Source: an uncultured Lachnospiraceae bacterium
GTDB taxonomy: Bacteria > Bacillota > Clostridia > Lachnospirales > Lachnospiraceae
Length of the DNA stretch: 64,000 nucleotides
Direction: 5' to 3'
Assembly: GCA_910588885.1 (NCBI GenBank)
Contig: CAJUSQ010000002.1
Location: forward strand, 15,747-79,746
The notes under the pieces are model-generated. The model was given only the letters and a program-made list of their open reading frames with translations. It ran no database searches and was not told the origin of the DNA. Below, one piece after another: positions 49,325-58,695 of this stretch. The position numbers and the translations under genes were made by a program. Numbering within the stretch: position 1 is the stretch's first letter; each line of letters begins with the position of its first letter.

Positions 49325-51268
49325 TTATTTTCTCCGTTTCCTTCTTTTCACCAGCTTTACTATGACAACCACCAGCAAAACCAGAATCAAAATGACCGCC
49401 AGAACAATTCCCACCAGGGCAAAGGCAATCTTATTGGGACTTTTCACCAACGCCCCGATACTGGAATCGTCTTCGATGACTTTCCGGTTATGGGTTTGGC
49501 TGTAGTATTCCGAAATCTCTCCGTTCTCCTCCCCCATCCGTTCCACATAACGGGCAATAGCTTCCCAAGCTTTTATTTCACGTCCGTTTTCATAGACAAT
49601 ATGATCCTCCAGATCTTCCACCGGGTTCCCGTATTCATCCTTTGGGGTAATAGACAGGATTCCGTAGGATTGATCCGTAACCGCGCCCAGCATCTGGCCG
49701 CTGTACAAATCCGCTACCACCCGGTACAGCTTGTCATCCTCCAGTTCCGTTACGCTTCCGTCCATATCGCAAAGGGAAATCTCCGTAACTTTATTGAGAA
49801 TCAAACGGTTGGGGTTCAGGGTGTAGTTCAAACCGCTCATAAACAGCTGAGCCGTGGTCATCATCGGAGAAATGGAAGCGTCCACCTCAGCCGCCGTCCG
49901 CAGCTCTTCCCCGGTCAGATAAATACTGACCAGCGGATAACCCGGCACACCGTCCGGCCCGATTCCCAGGGAAAAGGCGTTAAATACATCGGACACGGTA
50001 ATATCGCTGTTCTCGGCAAAAACATCCCGGATTACACCGGAGGGCACCACTGCCACATCCACCGGATCCTGTTCCATGTCCGGCAGGCGGTTTAAGGTAT
50101 CCCGGTAAGCGTCCGCCAACAGATTTGTATAGGCATTTTCCCCAAGCACATCGGAAATTTCCTGCAAGGTCGGATTTTTCCAGGGATTATATGCCAGTAC
50201 CTGTTCCTTTGTATAGCCAAATCCGGCCAGATAGTCCGCATCAATGGTAGTTCCCAGGGATTCTATTTTGGAAAGGGCCTCGGGATTCTCCTCCACCTCT
50301 TCCGTCATTTGCTCCAGCTGATAGTCCTCTACCGCCCAGCGCCCCTCTTTGGTCTGGCTCATGCGGATTTTCCCTACCCGCATCCCGTATTCCCCGGTAG
50401 ATACAATGACTGTATTCCCATGGACGATGGGTTCCTCCAGCACACTATGGGTATGGCCGCTGATAATCAAATCCAGCTCCGGGACTGCTTTCGCCAGAAT
50501 CTCGTCTTCGGACTTCTTTTCCTCCTCCCAGGTACCGCTGTGGGAAACACAGACAATCAGATCGGGGGATTCCTGTTTCCGAATCTCTTCCACCGTTTCT
50601 TTCACGGCCTCTGCCGGGTCTTTGAAAATCAATTCACAGGTGGGAGCACATTCCAGGGCATCCTTGCCGAATACGCCTACTACGGCGATCTTCAAGTCTC
50701 CCTTGTCCACCATAATATAAGGAGAAATCCCGTATTCCTCAAAGGCTTCCTTCAGGGATTCCACCTCGGGAATACCCTGGGCCAGGCTGGCTTCCCAGTC
50801 TACGTTGCATAATGCAAGAGCCGGAAGGGGATCCTGGCTGTCCATTGCGCTTCGCAGCATATGATCCAACCCCTTTGTCCGATAGTCGAACTCGTGGTTT
50901 CCCATGGTAGTTACATCGGTTCCCAGAAATCCCAGCATCCGAAGCTCTGCCGCCTGGGTTTCATACACCGCCTGATACAGGGTGCCCATGGAAAAATCTC
51001 CGCCGTCCAGCACCAGGGACGGAACCTCTTCTGCCCTCACCGCATCCACAAAAGTCTTAATCCTTGAAAATCCGCCTACTTCCTGCTCCTGCCCGTCTAT
51101 CTGGGCCAAAAACCCGTCCAGATGGGAATGCAGATCGTGGGTAAAGACGATATTGATCTCCTTTTTCTCCCCTTCTGCCGAAACACCCAGGGCTGTTCCG
51201 GTCAGACATATTCCAAACAGCAGCATACAAAGGAATGCCGCAATTTTTTTGAAACCCTTTTTCCTCAT
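49325..51268 (-). CDS. Surface bifunctional metallophosphatase/5'-nucleotidase
   Basis: A 647-residue exported enzyme. A signal peptide (1-31) precedes the calcineurin-like domain with the metal-binding motifs FTHDLHSHLDG, DGGDFSMG, GNHEFDY and ISGHTHS. The C-terminal 5'-nucleotidase domain contains VAVVPSGVIRDVF and YPLVSIYLTGEELRTAAE. A final helix (about 615-640, IAFALVGIVLAVILILVLLVVVIV) followed by KRRKRRK anchors it to the membrane. It would release nucleosides and phosphate outside the cell. ATG at 51266-51268 follows AGGAGA. Family firm, physiological substrate inferred. Confidence 0.93.
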   Translation of the reverse strand: MRKKGFKKIAAFLCMLLFGICLTGTALGVSAEGEKKEINIVFTHDLHSHLDGFLAQIDGQEQEVGGFSRIKTFVDAVRAEEVPSLVLDGGDFSMGTLYQAVYETQAAELRMLGFLGTDVTTMGNHEFDYRTKGLDHMLRSAMDSQDPLPALALCNVDWEASLAQGIPEVESLKEAFEEYGISPYIMVDKGDLKIAVVGVFGKDALECAPTCELIFKDPAEAVKETVEEIRKQESPDLIVCVSHSGTWEEEKKSEDEILAKAVPELDLIISGHTHSVLEEPIVHGNTVIVSTGEYGMRVGKIRMSQTKEGRWAVEDYQLEQMTEEVEENPEALSKIESLGTTIDADYLAGFGYTKEQVLAYNPWKNPTLQEISDVLGENAYTNLLADAYRDTLNRLPDMEQDPVDVAVVPSGVIRDVFAENSDITVSDVFNAFSLGIGPDGVPGYPLVSIYLTGEELRTAAEVDASISPMMTTAQLFMSGLNYTLNPNRLILNKVTEISLCDMDGSVTELEDDKLYRVVADLYSGQMLGAVTDQSYGILSITPKDEYGNPVEDLEDHIVYENGREIKAWEAIARYVERMGEENGEISEYYSQTHNRKVIEDDSSIGALVKSPNKIAFALVGIVLAVILILVLLVVVIVKLVKRRKRRK

Positions 51269-51312
51269 ATACTTCTCCTGTTCTGTTTTAATCATCCCCG
51301 TCCGGACCGGTT

Positions 51313-52428
51313 TCAGATCTCAATTAATTCATATTCCATAGAACCCAGGCCGATTTTCTGTGCATGTTCCACACAAGAACGCCAGTTTGTATCCGGGTGG
51401 GTCATATGGAAATGGTCGTGTCCTTCTTCATGGCTGTGGGCCTTATTATCACTTAACACACTGCCGGAAATTACCGGCTGACGGTTGCAGGCATCCGCGC
51501 AGGCCATATCCAATGCAACCGGGTCAAAGGATGCAAACATGCCCACATCGGGAATAATGGGGATATCATTCTCCGCATGGCAGTCACAGTTGGGAGAAAC
51601 GTCGCAGATAATGGAAATATGGAAGCAGGGCCGATCCTGGCAGATCGCCTTGGTATATTCCGCAATCTTATAGTTCAGGGCGTCATTGCTGGCATCAAAG
51701 CTGGCCTGCACGGCATCCTTGGGGCATACGCCGATACAGCGGCCGCAGCCTACGCATTTCCCGTGATCAATAGACGCTTTCTTATCCTGAAGGATAATTC
51801 CCTCGTGGGCGCATACTCTGGTACACATGCCGCAGCCGATACAATCTTGCTGGTTTACCGTCGGCTTACCGTCACTGTGCATCTCCATCTTTCCGGCCCG
51901 GGAGCCGCCGCCCATACCGATATTCTTCAGGGCACCGCCAAAGCCCGTGGCTTCGTGTCCCTTAAAATGGGTCAGGGAAATCAGAATATCCGCATCCATC
52001 AGCGCCCGGCCGATTTTAGCTTCCTTCACGTATTCCCCGTCCACCGGCACCAATGCTTCATCGGTTCCCTTTAGCCCATCGGCGATCAGCACATGGCATC
52101 CGGTAGAAAAGGGGCTGAACCCGTTTTCATAAGCGGTGTCCAAATGATCCAATGCATTCTTCCTGCTGCCTACATACAGGGTATTACAGTCGGTTAGAAA
52201 TGCCTTACCTCCCTGCTCCTTCACAATATCCACAACCACCTTGGCATAATTTGGACGCAGAAAAGCCAGATTTCCTAATTCACCGAAGTGAATCTTAATG
52301 GCTGCATATTTCCCTTCAAAATCAATGTCCCCTATTCCGGCTGCCAGAATTAAGCGGTGCAGCTTCTGGGGGATGTTTTCCGTATAGCTGGTTTTAAAGT
52401 CCGTAAAATATACCTTAGATTTTTCCAT
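51313..52428 (-). CDS. DUF362 protein with two 4Fe-4S clusters
   Basis: A 371-residue protein. The N-terminal DUF362 domain includes KVYFTDFKTS and AIKIHFGELGNLAFLRPNYAKVVVD. Two ferredoxin motifs follow: CIGCGMCTRVCAHEG and CVGCGRCIGVCPKDA, each CxxCxxCxxxC and binding a 4Fe-4S cluster. It ends with a second DUF362 part (DVGMFASFDPVALDMACADACN). An electron-transfer role is probable, partners unknown. It ends 45 bases before the nucleotidase gene and may share its transcript. Confidence 0.92.
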   Translation of the reverse strand: MEKSKVYFTDFKTSYTENIPQKLHRLILAAGIGDIDFEGKYAAIKIHFGELGNLAFLRPNYAKVVVDIVKEQGGKAFLTDCNTLYVGSRKNALDHLDTAYENGFSPFSTGCHVLIADGLKGTDEALVPVDGEYVKEAKIGRALMDADILISLTHFKGHEATGFGGALKNIGMGGGSRAGKMEMHSDGKPTVNQQDCIGCGMCTRVCAHEGIILQDKKASIDHGKCVGCGRCIGVCPKDAVQASFDASNDALNYKIAEYTKAICQDRPCFHISIICDVSPNCDCHAENDIPIIPDVGMFASFDPVALDMACADACNRQPVISGSVLSDNKAHSHEEGHDHFHMTHPDTNWRSCVEHAQKIGLGSMEYELIEI

Positions 52429-52557
52429 GATAGGCTCCTCTCTCTGCCTGCACGCCGGCCAGGCCCCTTGTTGTTTTCTGATTCACTGCAAAGCGGCTGT
52501 TCCGTATTCTGAAAGCGGGATGTCCGCTTCGCCCGACGCGATCTCGTCTTTGTTTAC

Positions 52558-52587
52558 ATTATAACATTTCTTAAATTCCTTTTACAA
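52558..52587 (-). promoter_or_regulatory. sigma-A promoter for the DUF362 gene
   Basis: Minus-strand TTGTAA, 18 bases, TATAAT. Between this and proC (52429-52800) I see only this promoter and the proC terminator. Confidence 0.65.
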
Positions 52588-52752
52588 TCTTTTTAGAGAA
52601 ACTTTAAACTTCTTTATAGTTTTTTTCGAAACTGTCCATACTTTGCACACATTTTCCCTTTATACTAAAACATGTCAGATAAAACAACAATTTCCTTTTA
52701 TTTGATGTGTTCCCCCACCGGAACACGAACATTTCATAAATTTACTCCCCCC

Positions 52753-52778
52753 AAAAGCGCTGCCTTTGGCAGCGCTTT
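52753..52778 (-). terminator. Intrinsic terminator after proC
   Basis: AAAGCGCTGCC and GGCAGCGCTTT pair perfectly with a 3-base loop. Minus-strand tail is TTTT followed by G, so it is a strong hairpin with a short T-run. Confidence 0.7.
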
Positions 52779-52800
52779 CCTTCCGTCTACCGGTCCGTTT

Positions 52801-53634
52801 TTATTCTTTTTTCCCCAATTCCACGTTCCGCAGATACCCTTCCCGAACCGCTTCCATAGCGGCAGACCGGAACCCGGCTTTTTCCAGCGCGGCCACCCCG
52901 GCAATCGTAGAGCCGTTGGGAGAACAGACCGCATCCTTCAGGCTGCCGGGATGCTTTCCCGTTTCCAAAACCATAGAAGCCGCTCCCAGCACTGCCTGGG
53001 CCGCATAGGTAAGGGCCTGCTGCCGGCTTAGGCCGACCCGGACGCCTCCGTCCGCCAATGCTTCCAGAAATATGTAAGCAAAGGCCGGGGTACAGCCGCC
53101 TACCACCGCAAAGGAATCCATCTGCCCTTCCGGGATTCGTTCCATGCGCCCCGCCCCGGAAAAGCTGTATTCCATATCCTCCAACATGGTTTCCGGGATT
53201 GTTTCATCGGCTGCAAGGGCCAGCATCCCTTTTCCCACCGCCACCGGCGTATTCGGCATCACCCGCATCCAGGGCAGCTTCCGGCATTCCCCTTCCAGCA
53301 AATCCCGAAGCCCTTCTATGGTCAACCCTGCCGCAATGGAGATCAGGGCGTTCGGCGGGTTCTTTTCCATGCGCTGATTCAATACGGGGGAAATCTCCTT
53401 TAACAGATCCCCCATTCCCTGGGGTTTTACGCACAGAAAGAGATAATCCCCCTCCCGTGCCGCTTCCTCGTTGAACTGCAGCACCCGACACCCGGTTTCT
53501 GCTGCCAAATCCTCCGCTTTCTTTCGGTTCCGGTTCGTAATCAGGACCTGTTGGGGGTCAATCCTTCGGCAGACTGCCTTGATCAGGGCGCCGCCCATGT
53601 TTCCGGTTCCGATAAATGCCAGTTTCTTATTCAT
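52801..53634 (-). CDS. proC: Pyrroline-5-carboxylate reductase
   Basis: A 277-residue NADPH-dependent enzyme, the last step of proline synthesis. The Rossmann motif is AFIGTGNMGGALIKAV at the N-terminus. The conserved LPWMRVMPNTPVAVGKGMLAL region is near 130. The C-terminal signature GVRVGLSRQQALTYAAQAVLGAASMVLETGKHPGSLKDAVCSPNGSTIAG is complete. Start is ATG at 53632-53634. Neighbouring PPTase lies 58 bases upstream. Confident by motif completeness. Confidence 0.96.
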   Translation of the reverse strand: MNKKLAFIGTGNMGGALIKAVCRRIDPQQVLITNRNRKKAEDLAAETGCRVLQFNEEAAREGDYLFLCVKPQGMGDLLKEISPVLNQRMEKNPPNALISIAAGLTIEGLRDLLEGECRKLPWMRVMPNTPVAVGKGMLALAADETIPETMLEDMEYSFSGAGRMERIPEGQMDSFAVVGGCTPAFAYIFLEALADGGVRVGLSRQQALTYAAQAVLGAASMVLETGKHPGSLKDAVCSPNGSTIAGVAALEKAGFRSAAMEAVREGYLRNVELGKKE

Positions 53635-53692
53635 ATTTCCGCCCTTTCTAAAATATATTTTCCCGTTTCATTTTCACAATTATTTGCATCGC

Positions 53693-54463
53693 CTATAAAT
53701 TCTCTGAAAAAGCAATCCCGGCCGAAAACGCCCATTCCTCTGCCTGCACCGTCACCAATTCAATTTCCTTCAATCCTAAAAATATCATAGTATCCCTTGT
53801 CCTGCCGAAGGGCCGGGCGCATCGTTGCCCGTGAAAACTTTCACAAACTTCCAGTTCCAGGAATTCAGCATAGAATTCCGGTTCCAAATCCAGCGGAGCT
53901 CTGCGGCGCACTTCTTCCAATTCCGGCTCCGAGGCCCATAAAACCTTCCGGCGCATTTCCTCATTCAATGCCTTAAAAGCCGCTTCCTTCCCGGAAAAGA
54001 TCTCCGCCAATATCATTTGGCCCAAAGTATCCTCCGCCCCTGCCAGCCGCGCCTGCTCTGTCTGGGTAAACATCCTTCCGGCATGATATGTTCCGTCCGT
54101 ATAAGCAGTCCGAAACTCCCTGCTGCTGCAAAAATCCAGCCCGATCCCCTTTATCGTGCCGTCATGAACCACCGCCAGGCAGAAATGCAGATCCCCTTCG
54201 GTTGTCACACTGATGCTTACAGGTTTATCTTCCGAACCCGTCAGGTAGGGCGCTCCATATCCGTCAATCTCTACAGCGCCCTTCCAATCCGGCAGCAGCA
54301 TTTTTACCGCCTGAATCCCTGCCTGCCGGCTGCTGCTGTTCCTGACGGCAATCAAGCAGCTGTCCTTCACTTGCGGGACTCTCTTTTTCAAACAATCCGT
54401 CAGCTGCCGCATCATTTCCGTTCTGATCAGTTCCTCGTTCCGCATCAGTTCTGGCCGCATCAT
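53693..54463 (-). CDS. 4'-phosphopantetheinyl transferase family protein
   Basis: A 256-residue divergent member. The magnesium/CoA motif reads IKGIGLDFCSSREFRTAYTD near 125, and the second motif AEIFSGKEAAFKALN near 170 matches (W/F)xxKEAxxKA. Sfp-type enzymes attach phosphopantetheine to carrier proteins. The first residues (MMRPELMRNEELIRTEMMRQL) are helical. The ATG overlaps the ABC-F stop by 4 bases (ATGA), so it is translationally coupled. No NRPS/PKS is present in the window; the substrate may be ACP. Confidence 0.75.
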   Translation of the reverse strand: MMRPELMRNEELIRTEMMRQLTDCLKKRVPQVKDSCLIAVRNSSSRQAGIQAVKMLLPDWKGAVEIDGYGAPYLTGSEDKPVSISVTTEGDLHFCLAVVHDGTIKGIGLDFCSSREFRTAYTDGTYHAGRMFTQTEQARLAGAEDTLGQMILAEIFSGKEAAFKALNEEMRRKVLWASEPELEEVRRRAPLDLEPEFYAEFLELEVCESFHGQRCARPFGRTRDTMIFLGLKEIELVTVQAEEWAFSAGIAFSENL

Positions 54464-56313
54464 CCTTTTGCCTGCGCCTCAATCCGTTCTGCCAGGTCAT
54501 TCAGATACAGCCAGCGTTCCATTTTTTCCTCCAGCTGATTTACCGTCTGCTCCTGCTCTTTTACCAGTTCCTGCAGCTTTACACTGTTGGTTACATTCTC
54601 GTTTATTTCCTGGTCCAACTGTTCCAGCTTCTTTTCCAATCCGGCAATCTCCTGATCTATATGTTCGTAGTCCCGCTGTTCCTGATAGGTAAATTTCAGC
54701 TTCTTCGGGGAAAAATTCGGTTTCTTTTTTCCTGATCCCTCTCCCTGGCTTCCCTCGTTCCCCGGCTGAATCTGATCTCCTGGATTCCCGGAACCTTTTA
54801 TTTTGCCGTCTTCCGTGTACGTTTCCGGATGGCGCAGGGCGCGGCTTTTCAAATAGTCCCCATAACCGCCTTCGTACTGCCGGATTTTCCCATCTTCTTC
54901 AAACGCAAAAATCCGGTTGACAACCCGATCCAGAAAATAGCGGTCGTGGGAAACGGCAATGACAATCCCGTCAAAGGCATCCAGATAATCTTCCAAAATA
55001 CTCAAGGTCTGAATATCCAAATCATTGGTGGGCTCGTCGAAAATCAGGACATTGGGAGCCTGTATCAAAATCCGCAGCAAATACAGGCGCCGTCGTTCCC
55101 CGCCGGACAGCTTCCCGATTTTGGACCATTGAAGGGTCCCGTCAAACAGAAACCGTTCCATCAGCGCGGAAGCCGTCAATTTCCCCTCGCTGGTCTGAAT
55201 ATATTCTCCAACCTCCCGCACATATTCAATGGCTTTCATTTCCTCGTCCATATGTACGTTGTTCTGGGCAAAATAACCAATCCGGATGGTTTCACCGATT
55301 TCAATCATCCCGCTGTCCGGCTCTGTCTGGCCGATTATCATACGCAAAAGCGTTGTCTTTCCGCAGCCGTTTGGCCCTACGATGCCAATACGGTCCTGCC
55401 GCAGAAAAATATAATTAAAATCTGAAACCAGCCTCCGCCCGTCATAGGCTTTGGCTAACCCCTTTAATTCAATGGTCTTTTTGCCCATTCTGGATGCGAC
55501 CGACGATAGTTCCACCCGGGCCTCTTCCAAAGGCCCCTCCTGGCTTAGCATTTCTTCAATCCGCTGGATATGGGCTTTTTGCTTCGTAGAACGTGCTCTT
55601 GCACCCCGGGCCAGCCAGGCCAGCTCTTTTTTCAAAATACTTTTCCGCTTCCGTTCCGTGGCCGCTTCCATATTCTGTCGCTGCAGCTTCAGGCCGATAT
55701 ACTCGGCATAGGTTCCCGGATAACTGTAAATCTTCCCATGCTCCACTTCCACAATCCGGCTTACTACCCGATCCAGAAAATACCGGTCATGAGTCACCAT
55801 TACCAGGGCACCCCGGAAACCGATCAAATAGTCCTCCAGCCAGCGGGCCATTTCATTATCTAAATGGTTGGTAGGCTCATCCAGCACCAGCAGTTCCACC
55901 TTTTGAAGCATTACGTTCACCAGGGCTGCCCGTTTCTGCTGCCCGCCGGACAGCTGCTTTACAGGCTGGTCAAACTCCGGAAGCCCCAAGCGGTTTAGCA
56001 TTGCCTTCGCATTACTGACTACACTCATATCCTGGCTGTCCTGTCCTTTCAAAGCAGCCTCTAAAACCGTAGCGTCTTCCGGGAATACCGGGGTCTGCAG
56101 GAGATACCCGATTTTTACATGGTTCCCCATACGCACTTCCCCGGCATCGGTTTCCTCTACTCCGGCAATCAGCTTCAAAAGCGTGGATTTCCCCATACCG
56201 TTAGCCCCGATGACTCCGATTTTCTCCCCTTCCTGGATATGGAAGGAGGCTTTCTCAAATAATATTTTATCCGTATATGCTTTTGAAAAGCAGTCCATTG
56301 TCAGTAAATTCAT
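54460..56313 (-). CDS. ABC-F family ATPase
   Basis: A 617-residue soluble protein with two ABC domains and no membrane segments. Domain 1: Walker A GANGMGKST at 36-44, LSGGQ, Walker B LLVLDEPTNHLD. The inter-domain linker (about 230-300) is basic and helical. Domain 2: GPNGCGKTT, LSGGE, LIFDEPTNDLD. The C-terminal 80 residues are a coiled coil (QEQRDYEHIDQEIAGLEKKLEQ). Such proteins act on the ribosome or its tRNA sites. Start at 56311-56313 overlaps the dgt stop by 4 bases (ATGA). Confidence 0.95.
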   Translation of the reverse strand: MNLLTMDCFSKAYTDKILFEKASFHIQEGEKIGVIGANGMGKSTLLKLIAGVEETDAGEVRMGNHVKIGYLLQTPVFPEDATVLEAALKGQDSQDMSVVSNAKAMLNRLGLPEFDQPVKQLSGGQQKRAALVNVMLQKVELLVLDEPTNHLDNEMARWLEDYLIGFRGALVMVTHDRYFLDRVVSRIVEVEHGKIYSYPGTYAEYIGLKLQRQNMEAATERKRKSILKKELAWLARGARARSTKQKAHIQRIEEMLSQEGPLEEARVELSSVASRMGKKTIELKGLAKAYDGRRLVSDFNYIFLRQDRIGIVGPNGCGKTTLLRMIIGQTEPDSGMIEIGETIRIGYFAQNNVHMDEEMKAIEYVREVGEYIQTSEGKLTASALMERFLFDGTLQWSKIGKLSGGERRRLYLLRILIQAPNVLIFDEPTNDLDIQTLSILEDYLDAFDGIVIAVSHDRYFLDRVVNRIFAFEEDGKIRQYEGGYGDYLKSRALRHPETYTEDGKIKGSGNPGDQIQPGNEGSQGEGSGKKKPNFSPKKLKFTYQEQRDYEHIDQEIAGLEKKLEQLDQEINENVTNSVKLQELVKEQEQTVNQLEEKMERWLYLNDLAERIEAQAKG

Positions 56314-57758
56314 ATTGGTATCCCCTTTAATTCCTGATATAGCCGTTTCGCATAGCTGTCCGTCATACCACATACGGTATCCGTTACCAGTAAAAGTCGT
56401 AAATAAAGCCGCTCCGCTTCTGTCTTTCCTTCTGCAAAATAACGGTACACCGCTTTGTAATTGTCCGGCAGAAGCAGTACCAGCTTTTCCTGCACCGCCG
56501 AAAGCTCTCGTCCCGTATCGTAATACAAAACCGCATCTACAAATTGCTCCAGCAGAAAGTCAAAAATGGACTGGGCCGCGATCTCCAGCTTTAAAATAGG
56601 CTGTGACTGGAAAGCATACTCATATGCAATTTTTCCCAATGCCTCCATCAAGCCCTCTCCAGAAGTACCGGAAAGCAAATCCTCCCCGTCTGCTCCATAA
56701 GAGCCCTCCATAATCTCCTCATAGTGATCCACGAAACACCGGGATGCATCATTCAGCATCCATCCCTGTACAAACACACACCAGTTCTGCACCGCATTCA
56801 TTTCCGCCTGCTGTAATCCCCGCTTTTGTGCCCGTTCATACCGCCTCTCCAGCGCATCGGTTAAGCTTTGAAAGCTCTCCTTTTTCTGCCCTTCCGGAAT
56901 TCCTTTTTCAAATCTCCGCAGCTCTTCCAACAGCCTGTGATAAGAAATACAGCCCTTCTTCACTGCGTCTTCGATATCCGCCGTCCTGTAGGCAATATCA
57001 TCTGCCGCTTCCAATACAAATGCCAAAGGATGACGGTTCCCCCGACATCCAAGGCTTTCCTGTATATCCCGGAAAATTTCTGTATCTCCGTAAAAATATC
57101 CCATCTTCTTATGTTTAATATGTCTGCTGCTCTTTATTTCCAAAGAAGATCCCGGGTATTTAATGATCGTACCTAACAGCGCCTTTGTCAAATTCATACC
57201 GTTGGTGTCTACCAGGTAATGGAGCTTTGTTACCAAACGAAGCGCCTGGGTATTTCCTTCAAAACAGCAAAAATCCTGCTGCATCTGGGGCGTCAAAACC
57301 TCCCCTAAAGGCCGCTCCTGTCCATCCGCCCCCAGGAATATCTTCCTCCTTAAAGCTCCCTTGAACCAATCCCGAATCGCCGTTTCGCCGAAATGCCCAA
57401 AGGGCGGATTTCCGATATCATGCAGCAGTCCTGCACACTGCAGAATATCGCAGATATATCCCTGATATTCCGGTAAAAAGGAATCATCCTTCCCTTCCTT
57501 TTGAATCTTTTGGCTGATGTTCTGCCCCAAGGACTTGCAAAAGGAGGAAACCTCCAGGGAATGGGTAAGCCTGGTACGGATAAAATCGCTGCGGTCCAAA
57601 GGAAACACCTGCGTCTTATCCTGCAGCCGCCGGAAAGAAGCGCTTCCGATAATCCTGTGATAATCTTTCTCATATTCTGTCCGCAAATCCATAGCCTCTG
57701 TTTCCCGTTTGTAATTGGGCCTGATCCTGTCTTCACAGAGCAGTTTTTTCCACTCCAT
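56310..57758 (-). CDS. dgt: dGTPase-like HD-domain triphosphohydrolase
   Basis: A 482-residue enzyme. Metal-binding HD signature: RLTHSLEVSSFCKSLG, then CAGLLHDIGNPPFGHFGETAI, then DDIAYRTADIEDAV. The N-terminus YHRIIGSASFRRLQDKTQVFPL is typical. It hydrolyses dGTP (or other dNTP) to the nucleoside and triphosphate, tuning dNTP pools. It leads the dgt-ABC-F-PPTase operon and is driven by a clear promoter. Confidence 0.94.
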   Translation of the reverse strand: MEWKKLLCEDRIRPNYKRETEAMDLRTEYEKDYHRIIGSASFRRLQDKTQVFPLDRSDFIRTRLTHSLEVSSFCKSLGQNISQKIQKEGKDDSFLPEYQGYICDILQCAGLLHDIGNPPFGHFGETAIRDWFKGALRRKIFLGADGQERPLGEVLTPQMQQDFCCFEGNTQALRLVTKLHYLVDTNGMNLTKALLGTIIKYPGSSLEIKSSRHIKHKKMGYFYGDTEIFRDIQESLGCRGNRHPLAFVLEAADDIAYRTADIEDAVKKGCISYHRLLEELRRFEKGIPEGQKKESFQSLTDALERRYERAQKRGLQQAEMNAVQNWCVFVQGWMLNDASRCFVDHYEEIMEGSYGADGEDLLSGTSGEGLMEALGKIAYEYAFQSQPILKLEIAAQSIFDFLLEQFVDAVLYYDTGRELSAVQEKLVLLLPDNYKAVYRYFAEGKTEAERLYLRLLLVTDTVCGMTDSYAKRLYQELKGIPI

Positions 57759-57810
57759 TGTATCCTCCCTTACATTTGTAAGACTTCTTTTGTCTGCATG
57801 ATTCTCCGTA

Positions 57811-57839
57811 ATTGTAGGTTATTCCTGGGATTTTGTCAA
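57811..57839 (-). promoter_or_regulatory. sigma-A promoter for the dgt operon
   Basis: Minus-strand TTGACA, 17 bases, TACAAT. Confidence 0.82.
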
Positions 57840-57845
57840 TTATTA

Positions 57846-57874
57846 TTGAGAGATATCCCGGGATATGCTAAAAT
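57846..57874 (+). promoter_or_regulatory. sigma-A promoter for the lipoprotein gene, with palindrome in the spacer
   Basis: TTGAGA, 17 bases, TAAAAT. The spacer contains ATATCCCGGGATAT (57853-57866), a perfect 14-base palindrome, positioned where a repressor would block RNA polymerase. Confidence 0.7.
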
Positions 57875-57951
57875 TATAAAAACATTCTTTTTCCGGATTG
57901 TTTGCAATATTTATTTACCCCACTGCAGATCATTCTGCCAGGAGATGCTAT

Positions 57952-58590
57952 ATGAAAAAAACAACTTGTTACCTGATCGGCTGCCTCCTAATCCTTCCTA
58001 TTCTCACCGGATGCGGCATTCCCAAACCAACCGCCGTAGATTCCGTCAAGGCAATCTACGAGCTCTATATCCAACGAAATACGGAGGGTGTCAAAAAGCT
58101 GGGTTTAACGGAATCCGAGATTTCCAACGCCCTGTCCCAATATGAAACCGCACTTACCAATACGATTCGTCAGAATTTTTCTGCCAGTGGATTGGAAATC
58201 CATTCTGAAACCATAGATGCGATCTTTCAAGCCAGAATGGAGGCTTTTTCCAAAATGACCGCCACCTACACTCTGATATCCGAAAAGGGCGGCACTGCCG
58301 TTGTCGTTTTGGAAACTACCTATTTCGATGAAGCTGCCCTGGATCACGATGCCGCTTATGACGCCCGGGAAGCTGCCGACGAAGCCGGGTTTACCGAATA
58401 TGAAGAATACCTGAATTTTATTATGGAAGCTTATACAAATAACCTGATTGAAAGCTATCAAAGCGTTACTCCTTCCGAGGATTCCAAGCAGATTTCCGTT
58501 ACCTGTTCCATTGTTAATAACACCTGGCTGCCTGCTGATATGGCTGCCTTTGGAAGCGCGCTGGGACGGGCAGTGGCTGGTCTGGATTAA
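57952..58590 (+). CDS. DUF5105-like lipoprotein
   Basis: A 212-residue exported lipoprotein. Signal peptide with lipobox PILTGC, so the mature protein begins at Cys21 and is lipid-anchored outside the membrane. The body is acidic and helical, with a central AYDAREAADEAGFTEYEEYLNF stretch. The family resemblance is to DUF5105-type lipoproteins of Firmicutes, function unknown. AGGAGATG precedes the ATG at 57952. Divergent from dgt. Confidence 0.82.
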   Translation: MKKTTCYLIGCLLILPILTGCGIPKPTAVDSVKAIYELYIQRNTEGVKKLGLTESEISNALSQYETALTNTIRQNFSASGLEIHSETIDAIFQARMEAFSKMTATYTLISEKGGTAVVVLETTYFDEAALDHDAAYDAREAADEAGFTEYEEYLNFIMEAYTNNLIESYQSVTPSEDSKQISVTCSIVNNTWLPADMAAFGSALGRAVAGLD

Positions 58591-58622
58591 ATTTATTTCA
58601 ATTATTTCCGAAGAATTATTCC

Positions 58623-58673
58623 CCAAAAAAAGGCACAACCCATTGAATGTTCAATGACTCTGTGCCTTTTTCT
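58623..58673. terminator. Bidirectional intrinsic terminator
   Basis: AAAAAAAGGCACA and TGTGCCTTTTT pair, with an inner stem CATTGAA/TTCAATG. T-runs on both sides close the lipoprotein and the convergent LRR gene. Confidence 0.9.
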
Positions 58674-58695
58674 AATATACATATTATTTTACTTT

